IMG/VR virus record: IMGVR_UViG_3300046459_000067
Coordinates: 1-35,076 of that record
Origin: a virus
Length of the DNA: 35,076 nt
Strand: one strand, 5' to 3'
Shown here: positions 23,824-31,085 of the stretch, piece by piece
How positions within the stretch are numbered: position 1 is the first letter of the stretch
How the letters are laid out: each line of letters begins with the position of its first letter
The notes under the pieces: model-generated
Database searches by the model: none
Seen by the model: the letters and a program-made list of their open reading frames with translations, nothing else
Told to the model about the DNA's origin: nothing
Translations under genes and position numbers: made by a program

Positions 23824-24768
23824 ATGAGCAGCACTGCATTCAAGACGTACGATCAGGTCGGTATCAAGGAAGACATCTCGGACGTGATCTCGAACATCAG
23901 CCCGACGAATACCCCCTTCCAGACGTTGGTGAAGACCGAATCGGTCCACAACACGTTGTTCCAGTGGCAAGAAGACAGCCTCGCGGCAGTCGGTTCGAAC
24001 GCTGCAGTTGAAGGTGCAGATGCTTCGGATAGCGCAATGAACGCTACCACGATGCTGTCGAACTACACGCAAATCTTGACGAAAACCATCCGCGTGTCGA
24101 ACACTGCTGACAAGATCAGCACCTACGGTCGCGCCAAGGAAACGGCACTGCAACTCTCGAAGAAGTCAGCAGAACTGAAGCGTGAACTCGAGTACGCACT
24201 CATCGGTACGGCGCAGAACGCTGCGGTCGGTAACGAGACCACGGCACGTAAGTTCGGCAACGTGTTCGGCACGGGTGCCACGGGTGCAGCGCTGATCGAC
24301 GCGGGCAACGTGATCGACCACACGGCAACCCCGGTTGCTCTGTCGGAAAACGACATCCTGACCGCGAACCAGAAGCTGTATGAAGGCGGCGGCGAAGCGA
24401 AGATCATGATGATCAAGCCTGGTGACTCGCTCACCGTGGCGGGCTTCACGGCTGCTGCTGGCCGTACGCGCTTCTTCGATGGCTCGGCAGACAAGACGGT
24501 CGTCAACGTGGTCGATCTGTACGTCTCGCCGTTCGGTGAGCAGAAGGTCGTGCTGAACCGCTTCATGAAGGCCGACTCGGCACTCCTGTTCGCTCCGGAG
24601 TACTGGAAGATCGCTGTGCTGCGTCCGTGGACCCGTATCCCGCTCGCAGTGACCGGCGATGCGAACCGCACGCAGTTGATTGGCGAGTTCTCGCTGAAGC
24701 ACCTGAACCAGAAGGCGTCGGCTGCAATCCGTGGCCTGACGGGTTCGAACGTCACCATCGGCCAGTAA
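23824..24768 (+). CDS. Major capsid protein, SU10 type (314 aa)
   Basis: Starts MSSTAFKTYDQVGIKEDISD and continues VISNISPTNTPFQTLVKT, the recognisable opening of the SU10 major capsid family (DUF5309, PF17236), an HK97-fold group. Also seen: GRAKETALQLSKKSAELKRELEYALIG near 100-130, a spine-helix-like segment, and SPFGEQKVVLNRFM in the second half. AGGA precedes the ATG after a 75-bp gap, room for a strong leader. It would form the icosahedral shell. Confidence 0.9.
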   Translation: MSSTAFKTYDQVGIKEDISDVISNISPTNTPFQTLVKTESVHNTLFQWQEDSLAAVGSNAAVEGADASDSAMNATTMLSNYTQILTKTIRVSNTADKISTYGRAKETALQLSKKSAELKRELEYALIGTAQNAAVGNETTARKFGNVFGTGATGAALIDAGNVIDHTATPVALSENDILTANQKLYEGGGEAKIMMIKPGDSLTVAGFTAAAGRTRFFDGSADKTVVNVVDLYVSPFGEQKVVLNRFMKADSALLFAPEYWKIAVLRPWTRIPLAVTGDANRTQLIGEFSLKHLNQKASAAIRGLTGSNVTIGQ

Positions 24769-24843
24769 TGGCCCTGGGGTCCGTCCGTGACGGGTAAGAG
24801 GGGAGAGGACGTGTGCCTCCTTCCGCCCCTGTAGTTCCCTTCT

Positions 24844-24862
24844 GAGGCCCACTCGCGGCCTC
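24844..24862 (+). other. GAGGCC/GGCCTC hairpin after the capsid gene
   Basis: Perfect 6-bp stem with a 7-nt loop, 76 bp past the capsid stop. A second, shorter GCCG/CGGC hairpin followed by CTTTTTC lies near 24899-24918. Together they may trim or partly terminate the transcript and stabilise capsid mRNA. Confidence 0.35.
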
Positions 24863-24924
24863 TCCAAATTCCTTTACAGCCGGTGCCGGTCCACTCTCGC
24901 CGCGCATCGGCCTTTTTCTTCCCC

Positions 24925-25221
24925 ATGATCCAACTCGACAATGGCGTCAACGTGTCGGTCCAGTCCAACGTGGACGGCCACATCATCGAGACGCATCAAG
25001 TAATCCCCGACTCCCTCCTGCAATCACTGGCCGACAAGCGCCTTGCCTCCCACAACGTGCGGGAGCGCGAAATGATGCACGTAGCCTCCATCCCTGCGGC
25101 CCTCGTAGACAAGTGGTACCGCGATGGATATGACGTGTTCCAGGAGCCGATCAAGAAGACCGTGGCGAAGCTCAAGAACGAGAACCTCGAGTACTTCCTC
25201 GCCACCGAAAAGGCTATCTAA
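24925..25221 (+). CDS. Hypothetical head/neck-region protein (98 aa)
   Basis: Starts MIQLDNGVNVSVQSNVDGHI; I prefer this ATG to a GTG at 24883 that adds a Ser/Arg/Phe-rich, non-protein-like extension. Neither has a good ribosome site. Helix-rich (IPDSLLQSLADKRLASHN) with a C-terminal ENLEYFLATEKAI. Its place between capsid and adaptor suggests a head-completion role; no family recognised. Confidence 0.65.
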   Translation: MIQLDNGVNVSVQSNVDGHIIETHQVIPDSLLQSLADKRLASHNVREREMMHVASIPAALVDKWYRDGYDVFQEPIKKTVAKLKNENLEYFLATEKAI

Positions 25222-25224
25222 GAC

Positions 25225-25836
25225 ATGAACCTTCTACAACTCCGCACGAAGCTCGCAGCGATCCTGAACCGAAACGACGCAACCACGGAGTTGCTGAACG
25301 AGTTCCTCGGAATGGCCCAGACGCGTATCGAGCGCACGCTCCGCATTCCTGGCATGGAGAAGATGATGATCACCCAGGGGACCCAAGACGTTCCCTCGGA
25401 CCAGATTGTCCTACCTCCCGATTTCCTCAGCCTCAAGTACCTCTACAGTGACTGCGGTCTCATGGAGACCAGGGACCTCGGGCACTTCCTGAGGCTCCAA
25501 ACGGCCCCTGGGGACCCACGGTACTACGTGCGTGTGGGCGGCTCTCTCCTCATCAAGCCGACTCTCCCTGCGGGCCACCAGACCACGATGGTCTACCACG
25601 CAGCGCAGCCTCCCATGGTTGCGGACACGGACGAGAACCTCTTCGGCCAGATCGCTGCCGACCTCCTTATCTACGGTGCCCTTAGCTACGCGACGGACTA
25701 CTTCGTCGACGACCGCACGGCCACGTTCGAAGGACGTTTCAACCAACTCTATGGCGACCTGGACGAGCAGGCCCGCATGACTGACATGGAGCAGTCGGCA
25801 ATGGCCGTCTCCCCTGCCTACAACACGGACTACTGA
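25225..25836 (+). CDS. Head-tail adaptor protein (203 aa)
   Basis: Starts MNLLQLRTKLAAILNRNDAT, with LLNEFLGMAQTRIERTLRIPGM then LPPDFLSLKYLY. This is the pattern of podovirus adaptor proteins (T7 gp11/P22 gp4 role, SU10 adaptor family): an N-terminal helix bundle, a small beta domain, then a helix (FEGRFNQLYGDLDEQARM). It would form the ring joining portal to tail. It begins 3 nt after the previous stop. Confidence 0.8.
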   Translation: MNLLQLRTKLAAILNRNDATTELLNEFLGMAQTRIERTLRIPGMEKMMITQGTQDVPSDQIVLPPDFLSLKYLYSDCGLMETRDLGHFLRLQTAPGDPRYYVRVGGSLLIKPTLPAGHQTTMVYHAAQPPMVADTDENLFGQIAADLLIYGALSYATDYFVDDRTATFEGRFNQLYGDLDEQARMTDMEQSAMAVSPAYNTDY

Positions 25837-25843
25837 TCAACAG

Positions 25844-27622
25844 ATGACCACCTCCTTCTTTTCGGGCACCAACGTGGCCCCGGAGGCTGACTCGACCAAC
25901 GCACTGATCGACAACCTCACGTCTCAGGTCGCCACGGTTACCGCAGCGAACTCCCAAGCCCAAGCGGCAGCAGTGCAAGCCGAAGCCTCCGCGAGCAACG
26001 CCGCGATCTCCGAGACCAACGTGTCGTCCCTGGCCCAGCAGGCAACCACCACGCTGAACCAGGCCAACGCCGCTATCGCTACGGCTAACACCGCAGTGGC
26101 CTCGACGAACGCTGCGGTAACTTCCTCGGCAACGAACGCCAACACGGCAACGACCCAGGCAGGCATCGCGACGACTCAGGCCACAGCCGCCTCGACGAGC
26201 GCGACCAACGCGGCCACCTCGGAATCCAATAGTGCCGCCAGTGCAGCAGCGGCCCTTGCCAGCCAGAACGCTGCGAAGACGTCTGAGAACAACAGCGCCT
26301 CGAGTGCGTCGTCTGCTTCCGCTTCGGCTTCCTCAGCATCTACCAGCGCCACCACGGCGACCAATCAGGCATCCTCAGCATCGACGAGCGCCGGGGCTGC
26401 ATCGTCAAGTGCCGCAGCGGCCTCGACCAGCGCCTCAAGCTCGGCTACTCAGGCGACCAATAGTGCGAACAGCGCCTCGGCTTCGGCAACTTCGGCGTCT
26501 CAGGCCGCGACCAGCGCAACCAATGCGGCGAACTCAGCAACTGCAGCCGCTACCTCGGCAACGAATGCCCAAAGCATTCTCTCTTCTGTTATCGGCAAGA
26601 ACCGGATTATCAACGGGGACATGCGGGTTGCTCAGCGTGGCGCCTCGTTCAGCGCTGCCCCCTCAGTCTCGGTGTATGACTTGGACCGCTGGTGTGTATC
26701 CTCGACAGGCACCGGCTGCACGCTGAACATTGTCCAAACATCTCTTACCGATGAGAACGGATTAGCGAAGTTCTTCCGGACTGCAAGCGTTTCCGTTGTC
26801 CCTACCAGCCTAGCCAGTACAAACTCCCTTCAGCCTCATCGTCAGGTTATTGAGGGCTTGAATTGCTATGACTTGGTGGGTAAGCAGGTCACGGTTAGCT
26901 TCACTGCGCGGGGAACCGCCCCAGGGACCTACGCCGTATCTCTTCGTGATGGTGGCGCTACCTACTCGTGTGTCAAGACTTTCAACATTGCCACTACTGG
27001 TGCTGCTGTTCGATATTCCGTTACCTTCCCGACTCTCCCATCGAGCATGACGGTTCCTGAGAGTCCCGCAGCTGGCCTAATCCTGACGATTGGGGCTTTG
27101 AACACAGGTTCCCTTCAGGCATCTTCGGCTAACACTTGGACGGCTGGTAACTTCGTTTCCGTGGCTGGGGTTACGAATTGGTCTACCACGATCAATAACA
27201 ACCTTTCCATTACGGATGTCCAGGTTGAGGAGGGGGCTGTGGCGACTCCCTTCGAGCGCCGTTCGTACGGCCATGAACTCTCACTGTGCCAGCGGTACTA
27301 CGAGAAGTCATACACCGATGGTGTAGCTCCCGGTACTGCCAGTTCACCGGCTGGTGCGTGGGATACGGCGGGCTATAACACAAGCTGGTTCACGGCCCCT
27401 ACCATCCCTTTCCGCGTAACGAAGCGAGCGGTGCCCACGATTGCGTTCTACAGCCACATTAGTGGCGCGGCTGGTAAGTTCTATGACAACAACGCGGGCG
27501 CAGACGTTACCGCTGCAGTCGGCGGGTTTACTGGAGTAAACAGCTTGCAGGCTTATGGCAACAGTTTACTTGTGGCGGGACATGAATACATGTTCCACTG
27601 GACTGCCTCTGCGGAACTCTAA
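25844..27622 (+). CDS. Tail fibre / receptor-binding protein (592 aa)
   Basis: Residues 25-245 are a low-complexity Ala/Ser/Thr/Asn shaft of short heptad-like units (SATNAANSATAAATS), typical of trimeric fibre shafts. Residue 250 onward begins GKNRIINGDMRVAQRGASFS, a common opening of fibre C-terminal receptor-binding domains, followed by a beta-rich carbohydrate-binding-like region with VEEGAVATPFERRSYGHEL near 466. The DNA of the C-terminal domain (from about 26690) uses more T- and A-ending codons than the shaft and neighbours, suggesting a swapped module. Confidence 0.88.
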   Translation: MTTSFFSGTNVAPEADSTNALIDNLTSQVATVTAANSQAQAAAVQAEASASNAAISETNVSSLAQQATTTLNQANAAIATANTAVASTNAAVTSSATNANTATTQAGIATTQATAASTSATNAATSESNSAASAAAALASQNAAKTSENNSASSASSASASASSASTSATTATNQASSASTSAGAASSSAAAASTSASSSATQATNSANSASASATSASQAATSATNAANSATAAATSATNAQSILSSVIGKNRIINGDMRVAQRGASFSAAPSVSVYDLDRWCVSSTGTGCTLNIVQTSLTDENGLAKFFRTASVSVVPTSLASTNSLQPHRQVIEGLNCYDLVGKQVTVSFTARGTAPGTYAVSLRDGGATYSCVKTFNIATTGAAVRYSVTFPTLPSSMTVPESPAAGLILTIGALNTGSLQASSANTWTAGNFVSVAGVTNWSTTINNNLSITDVQVEEGAVATPFERRSYGHELSLCQRYYEKSYTDGVAPGTASSPAGAWDTAGYNTSWFTAPTIPFRVTKRAVPTIAFYSHISGAAGKFYDNNAGADVTAAVGGFTGVNSLQAYGNSLLVAGHEYMFHWTASAEL

Positions 27623-27625
27623 ACA

Positions 27626-28054
27626 ATGACCTACACACTCAATCAACTCGGTGGAATAGTTCGGAACTCCGATGGTGCCTTTATACCCCAAGATGAAGCC
27701 AATTCGGATTACGCTGCGTACCTGCTCTGGGTCTCCCAAGGCAACACAGCGACTCCCTACAGTCCCCCTCAGCCTACCCCGGCAGAACTCCAGGCCCTCC
27801 TAACGTCCACCGTCCAGTCCCTCATGGACGCCAAGGCCCAGTCGTATCACTACGACGACCTCACCACGGCTGTGACATACGCGGACGAACCCTCGGTCCC
27901 TAAGTTCCAAGAGGAAGGCCAAGCGTTCCGTGCGTGGCGGTCTCAGGTATGGAACACGGCCTACAGCATCTTGGCTGATGTCCAGGCAGGGACGCGAGGG
28001 TTCCCCACGGTCTCTGAGGTCCCTGGGCTTCTCCCTCCGTTCCCGCTGGATTAA
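27626..28054 (+). CDS. Tail fibre-associated/assembly-like protein (142 aa)
   Basis: Starts MTYTLNQLGGIVRNSDGAFI with a short fibre-like beginning. The C-terminal half, MDAKAQSYHYDDLTTAVTYADEPSVPKFQEEGQAFRAWRSQVW, is a pattern I recall from small proteins encoded next to fibre genes in many phages. It begins 3 nt after the fibre stop. It may be a fibre chaperone or a small fibre subunit. Confidence 0.7.
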   Translation: MTYTLNQLGGIVRNSDGAFIPQDEANSDYAAYLLWVSQGNTATPYSPPQPTPAELQALLTSTVQSLMDAKAQSYHYDDLTTAVTYADEPSVPKFQEEGQAFRAWRSQVWNTAYSILADVQAGTRGFPTVSEVPGLLPPFPLD

Positions 28055-28069
28055 CCCTCGACTAACGCC

Positions 28070-28291
28070 ATGCAATACCTATGGAACCTCCTGGTCTCTC
28101 TGGACCAGTTCGTTAACACCGTAGCGGGTGGAGACCCCGACGAAACCATCTCGAGTCGCGCAGCGAAAGCTGAGGCTGAGGGGAAGCGTTGGGGCTGCAT
28201 CCTCTGCGGTCTCCTAAACCGGATCCAGAAGGACCACTGCCAGAGATCCCTGGAACCCGACGAGGGCGCAAGGGCCATCATCCCCGATTAA
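28070..28291 (+). CDS. Conserved small protein of the lysis region (73 aa)
   Basis: Starts MQYLWNLLVSLDQFVNTVAG. The pattern LDQFVNTVAGGDPDETISSRAAKAE...GCILCGLLNRIQKDHC is one I recall from unnamed proteins next to endolysin genes in proteobacterial phages. It has three cysteines near 43-46 and 57 and no clear membrane segment. Location suggests a lysis-cassette role, unproven. Confidence 0.7.
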   Translation: MQYLWNLLVSLDQFVNTVAGGDPDETISSRAAKAEAEGKRWGCILCGLLNRIQKDHCQRSLEPDEGARAIIPD

Positions 28292-28311
28292 GCCTCACAA
28301 AGGATTTAAAC

Positions 28312-28767
28312 ATGACATGGTGCGACGAAGCACTGAAACTTATTAAGGAGTTCGAAGGATGCCGCCTCAAGGCATACCCCGACCCTGCGACCGGTGCCGC
28401 ACCATGGACCATTGGGTACGGCGCAACGGGACCCAAGATCGGCCCAGCAACGGTATGGACCCAAGTCCAAGCTGACCAGGATCTCCTGGACCGCGTGGAG
28501 GCCCTCGGGAAGCACATCGACTCCGAGGTCAAGATCGAACTCTCGGACGAAGAGAAGGCCGCCCTGTGCAGCTTCATGTACAACGTGGGCACGGGCAACT
28601 TCGACCACTCGACGATGTTGGCACTCCTTAACAAGGGGGACGTCGAGGGAGCAGGGCACGAGTTCGTGAAATGGAACAAGGCAGCAGGCAAGGTCATGGC
28701 TGGCCTGGTCGCACGCCGTGATGGTGAAATGGCTGAGTTTTTTCTCGGCCTCAAGGAGGTGGCATGA
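28312..28767 (+). CDS. Endolysin, T4-type lysozyme (GH24, 151 aa)
   Basis: Glycoside hydrolase that cuts peptidoglycan at the end of infection. Catalytic triad visible: Glu15 in IKEFEGCRLKAY, Asp24 in YPDPATG, Thr33 in WTIGYGAT. FMYNVGTGNFDHSTMLALLN and GLVARRDGEMAEF follow, as in PF00959. AAAGGA precedes the ATG; an upstream in-frame start at 28189 overlaps the previous gene and is rejected. There is no signal peptide, so it needs the holin. Confidence 0.93.
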   Translation: MTWCDEALKLIKEFEGCRLKAYPDPATGAAPWTIGYGATGPKIGPATVWTQVQADQDLLDRVEALGKHIDSEVKIELSDEEKAALCSFMYNVGTGNFDHSTMLALLNKGDVEGAGHEFVKWNKAAGKVMAGLVARRDGEMAEFFLGLKEVA

Positions 28768-29318
28768 CCTGGACTGATATCGCAGGCGCGGTCACGAACC
28801 TCGCCCCTACCATCGCAGCGGCCATCGGTGGTCCTCTCGCAGGCACCGCAGTCACGGCCCTCGAGCACGTCTTCGGTCTCACCCCGGGTTCCAACGACCC
28901 CGTGGGGCAGCGCCAGGACGCCGTGGCCCAGGCGATCTCCGGAGCCACTCCCGAGCAGCTTGCAGCCGTGCGAAAGGCCGACCAGGACTTCCAAGTGGCT
29001 ATGGCCACGCTGGGGTTCAAGGATGCCGAGGCCCTCGCGGCGCTCAAGGTCCAGGACGTGGCCGGTGCCCGCACCATGCAGACCTCCACGCGCTCCTGGG
29101 TCCCACCGATCCTTACCCTGGTCATCACCATGGGCTTCTTTGGCCTGGTGGCGGGGATGATGTTCCTCAACACCCCGGACGCCAACAAGGCGATCCTGTA
29201 CAGCCTCATCGGCTCGTTGGGCACTGCCTGGCTGGCCACCATTCACTTCTGGTTCGGTGACACGAACTCGAGCAACGACAAGACCACGCTGCTCGCGAAA
29301 GCGCAGCCGATTGAGTAA
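28764..29318 (+). CDS. Holin, 3-TM GTA-type (184 aa)
   Basis: The ATG overlaps the endolysin stop (ATGA). The N-terminal part is hydrophobic Ala/Gly (APTIAAAIGGPLAGTAV), the middle is a charged helix, and two strong membrane helices follow (PPILTLVITMGFFGLVAGMMF at about 112-132 and ILYSLIGSLGTAWLATIHFWFG at about 143-164). This is the layout of the GTA_holin_3TM family (PF11351). It would permeabilise the inner membrane to release the endolysin. Confidence 0.85.
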   Translation: MTWTDIAGAVTNLAPTIAAAIGGPLAGTAVTALEHVFGLTPGSNDPVGQRQDAVAQAISGATPEQLAAVRKADQDFQVAMATLGFKDAEALAALKVQDVAGARTMQTSTRSWVPPILTLVITMGFFGLVAGMMFLNTPDANKAILYSLIGSLGTAWLATIHFWFGDTNSSNDKTTLLAKAQPIE

Positions 29319-29323
29319 CGAAA

Positions 29324-29551
29324 ATGGAAGACAACATCGACAGCCGAGTAGCGAAGCTGGAGTTCAGGATGGACGCACAGGAAGAGAAGCTCGAGGACCT
29401 CGAGGACTCACAGGAGGACTTTGGGACATCCCTGAAGGCCATCGAGAAGGTCCTGCTGCAGATCAAGTGGGCACTGTACGGCGGTGGCATGGTGTTCGCT
29501 GTGAACGTCTTGGGCCTCAAGGAAGTGGTGACGAAGCTCGTCCTCCACTGA
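29324..29551 (+). CDS. Coiled-coil plus TM protein, possible second holin/antiholin (75 aa)
   Basis: Residues 1-45 are an acidic coiled coil (SRVAKLEFRMDAQEEKLEDLED). Residues 47-66 are one membrane helix (IKWALYGGGMVFAVNVLGL), then a short basic end. This resembles XhlA-like hemolysin/holin accessory proteins. It is the last late gene, 5 nt after the holin, and may modulate lysis timing. Confidence 0.72.
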   Translation: MEDNIDSRVAKLEFRMDAQEEKLEDLEDSQEDFGTSLKAIEKVLLQIKWALYGGGMVFAVNVLGLKEVVTKLVLH

Positions 29552-29590
29552 TACGACTTGACGTAATAGAAGTTATCAACTCTTCGGACC

Positions 29591-29620
29591 AAAAGAAAAG
29601 TCCCGCCGAAGCGGGCTTTC
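29591..29620 (-). terminator. Terminator of candidate small RNA
   Basis: Leftward: AAAGCCCGC, loop TTCG, GCGGG-A-CTTT (one bulged A), followed by TTCTTTT. On the plus strand the same hairpin ends in CTTTCCC, a weaker terminator for late readthrough. It fits best as the end of the leftward transcript starting near 29705. Confidence 0.7.
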
Positions 29621-29705
29621 CCGTGTCTAGCCAACCCTTACGCTCACTGGCCCTAGGAAGCTTCGAGCGGTCGTCACATGCGAACTTGAGGAGGGCACAT
29701 GTGTC
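29596..29705 (-). ncRNA. Candidate small RNA (about 110 nt)
   Basis: An orphan sigma-70-like promoter (29712-29740) and a terminator (29591-29620) enclose about 110 bp without a gene. Near its 5' end the RNA can form CACATG-loop-CATGTG, whose 17-nt loop exposes CCCUCCUC, complementary to Shine-Dalgarno sequences. A UUCG-capped terminator closes the 3' end. This is the usual layout of a base-pairing regulatory RNA. No homologue recognised; expression is a prediction. Confidence 0.45.
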
Positions 29706-29711
29706 GCTCTC

Positions 29712-29740
29712 ATTATAGCCAGGATAGCGCCCGCAGTGAA
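29712..29740 (-). promoter_or_regulatory. Orphan sigma-70-like promoter
   Basis: Leftward: -35 TTCACT (29735-29740), 17-bp spacer, perfect -10 TATAAT (29712-29717). No gene lies downstream in this direction before the terminator at 29591-29620. The stronger bidirectional terminator just upstream isolates it. Confidence 0.6.
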
Positions 29741-29790
29741 AAAATACCCCCTCGGGAACCCATTACGGGAACCTTGAGGGGGTCTTTTTC
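29738..29790. terminator. Strong bidirectional terminator between late and plasmid-type regions
   Basis: ACCCCCTC (29746-29753) pairs with GAGGGGGT (29776-29783), followed by CTTTTTC on the plus strand and by ATTTTTTC on the minus strand. It stops the rightward late transcript and the leftward transcript of the lipoprotein/Rep side. Confidence 0.85.
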
Positions 29791-29794
29791 GACT

Positions 29795-30022
29795 TCAATT
29801 GTTGACGAGTGTGGCTCCGCAGGTGGTCGCGCAGAGCTTCAGGGACGAGTTGCACTGGAGCTTCTGGATCCCTGGGGTCAGAGGATTGGACGACAGGCAT
29901 TCGTTGTAGGCGTCCGAGCAGTGCATGGAGCACGAGCGGTCGGCGTAGCGCCAGTCGAAGTCAGGGGTCGCACAGGCCGAAAGGGACAGGGCTGTGGATA
30001 AGGTAGCGATGAGCATCTTCAT
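29795..30022 (-). CDS. Small lipoprotein, Cys-rich (75 aa)
   Basis: Starts MKMLIATLSTALSLSACATP: a signal peptide with lipobox LSAC, so Cys17 would be lipidated. The mature part has six more cysteines in a spaced pattern (CSMHCSDAYNEC, LQC, LCATTC), likely disulfide-bonded outside the inner membrane. No clear ribosome site. A DnaA box lies inside the signal-peptide codons and another just before the ATG. Possible roles are superinfection exclusion or entry exclusion (inference). Confidence 0.7.
   Translation of the reverse strand: MKMLIATLSTALSLSACATPDFDWRYADRSCSMHCSDAYNECLSSNPLTPGIQKLQCNSSLKLCATTCGATLVNN
29993..30001 (-). promoter_or_regulatory. DnaA box 1 (perfect)
   Basis: TTATCCACA on the minus strand, an exact match to the consensus TTATNCACA. 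It lies inside the lipoprotein gene. Confidence 0.75.
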
Positions 30023-30031
30023 TGTGGATAA
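30023..30031 (-). promoter_or_regulatory. DnaA box 2 (perfect)
   Basis: A second exact TTATCCACA, 30 bp from the first and in the same orientation, hence on the same helix face. It directly borders an AT-rich stretch. Confidence 0.75.
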
Positions 30032-30069
30032 CTTTTCTCTATTGTTAAGGTAAACATCTTTCTCGTTAG
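30032..30069. other. AT-rich stretch, possible DNA-unwinding element
   Basis: About 38 bp of AT-rich, T-rich DNA (ACTTTTCTCTATTGTTAAGG at the start) in an otherwise GC-rich genome, flanked by DnaA boxes on one side and iterons on the other. This is where an iteron-type origin would melt. Confidence 0.55.
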
Positions 30070-30173
30070 GGTGTCTTGGGTGACACCTATTCCCGGTGAA
30101 TTGGTGCCTTGGAAGACACCTATTAATTAGTGACAGGTCGCACCCCTGATACGTGTCACCGATGACACCTATT
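30070..30173. repeat. Three 22-bp iterons (plus one degenerate copy) at a predicted plasmid origin
   Basis: Copies start at 30070, 30103 and 30152. Each ends in GACACCTATT and begins with GGTGTC, GGTGCC or CGTGTC, six bases before the GACACC arm, so each is also an imperfect palindrome. A weaker fourth copy (about half the bases) fits at 30129. The last copy overlaps the stop codon of the Rep-like gene. They are likely Rep binding sites. Confidence 0.75.
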
Positions 30174-30741
30174 TCAACTTGTCCCGCAGCTTCTCCCGAA
30201 TCGCCGGGTCCAGTTTGTCCATATTCTCCAGCAGGCTCTGCATGTTGAACTGCGCGGAGTGGTCGTTGAACACGTTCACTGTCAGGTTCTCGATGCTGAT
30301 TATCTTGGCCCCCGCGAAGTCCCCGGTCATCATCACGTGCTTCAGTTCTGCCACAGCATTCTTCACACCATCCGGAACGTAGTCCCACGTAGCGGCAGCT
30401 ACGGGCCTCCCCTGGTCATCCGAGATCCCCACGCGCTCCCGCAGTGTGTAGACGTTGTTCCGCCCTTTCTTCTCTCTGGTGATGTACCCCATGTCCTCCA
30501 GGGTCTTCAGTTCCCTGAGCACCTGGCTCTTGGACAGCCCTGTCTTCGTCATGAGGACGTCGATTCCCGGCCACGCCTTGCCTGTCTTGAAGTTGGTATG
30601 AGACTTAATGGAGCAGTAAGTGAGGAAGGCGTTTCCGCCCATCTTCGCGGCGTCCCCGTTCTCGAGCATCGCCCGGAACAGGTGGAACCACACAGTCTCA
30701 GCCGCGAACATGTCCGCCTGCTGCGGTTCCGGCGCGTTCAT
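30169..30741 (-). CDS. Winged-helix Rep-like plasmid replication/regulatory protein (190 aa)
   Basis: Residues 15-110 form a winged helix: ETVWFHLFRAMLENGDAAKM, then TGKAWPGIDVLMTKTGLSKSQVLRELKTLEDMGYITREKKGRNNVYTL. The C-terminal part (TWDYVPDGVKNAVAELKHVMMTGD) is one I recall from helix-turn-helix proteins on proteobacterial plasmids. Its 3' end abuts iterons, an AT-rich tract and DnaA boxes, so replication initiation is the best guess; a transcriptional regulator of the par operon is the alternative. The ATG overlaps the stop of the RHH gene (ATGA). Confidence 0.7.
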   Translation of the reverse strand: MNAPEPQQADMFAAETVWFHLFRAMLENGDAAKMGGNAFLTYCSIKSHTNFKTGKAWPGIDVLMTKTGLSKSQVLRELKTLEDMGYITREKKGRNNVYTLRERVGISDDQGRPVAAATWDYVPDGVKNAVAELKHVMMTGDFAGAKIISIENLTVNVFNDHSAQFNMQSLLENMDKLDPAIREKLRDKLK

Positions 30742-31085
30742 AGGAAGCCCTCCTCCTCTGCCTTGGCGATCTCCGCGTCCAGGGCTGCCTCTAGGACATC
30801 AGCCACGAACCCCTTGCCGCTCTTGATGCGCCCGAGGCTCTTCAGTGTGTTTAGCTTCGTCCGGATCCGCATGGGGACCTCGAAGTTTACCTTGATCACC
30901 TCGTCCTGCCCCTCCCACGTGCGGCGGCGGATAGCTTCCTTCCTTGCTTCCCTCGAAGTTTCCTTCGTTCCTTCAAAGGAAGGTTCCTTGGTTCCTTGGT
31001 TACTTCCTTCTTTCCTTGGTTCTAGGGCCGCTGGCGCGGCTCCTCCTTTCTGCACCACGGCCCCCAAGGAGATCGACTTAGACAT
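30738..31085 (-). CDS. RHH partition-type DNA-binding protein, ParG-like (115 aa)
   Basis: Residues 1-55 are disordered, charged and repetitive (SNQGTKEPSFEGTKETS). Residues 62-110 look like a ribbon-helix-helix: a short strand (IKVNFEVP) then two helices (MRIRTKLNTLKSLGR, SGKGFVADVLEAALDAEI). A flexible basic tail plus RHH, encoded right after a small ParA and overlapping it by 8 nt, is the arrangement of type Ib partition systems, where this protein binds the centromere and stimulates ParA. The DNA of its disordered tail contains centromere-like repeats. Confidence 0.7.
   Translation of the reverse strand: MSKSISLGAVVQKGGAAPAALEPRKEGSNQGTKEPSFEGTKETSREARKEAIRRRTWEGQDEVIKVNFEVPMRIRTKLNTLKSLGRIKSGKGFVADVLEAALDAEIAKAEEEGFL
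30967..31019. repeat. TTCCTTGG array inside the ParG-like gene
   Basis: Copies of TTCCTTGG at 30984, 30992 and 31012 and a TTCCTT-CA-AAGGAA inverted repeat at 30968-30981. The 13-mer CTTGGTTCCTTGG (30987-30999) is also present exactly upstream of parA (31783-31795). Candidate partition site or operator located in coding sequence. Confidence 0.5.

Noticed and set aside
25900-26580. Repetitive DNA that could suggest a repeat array or CRISPR
   Set aside because: It is the in-frame Ala/Ser/Thr shaft of the tail fibre, with no constant repeat and spacer length.
29699-30001. Rightward frame with a strong GGAGG before its ATG
   Set aside because: It reads straight through the strong terminator at 29738-29790 and then antisense to the lipoprotein gene, with Arg/Gly-rich shadow composition.
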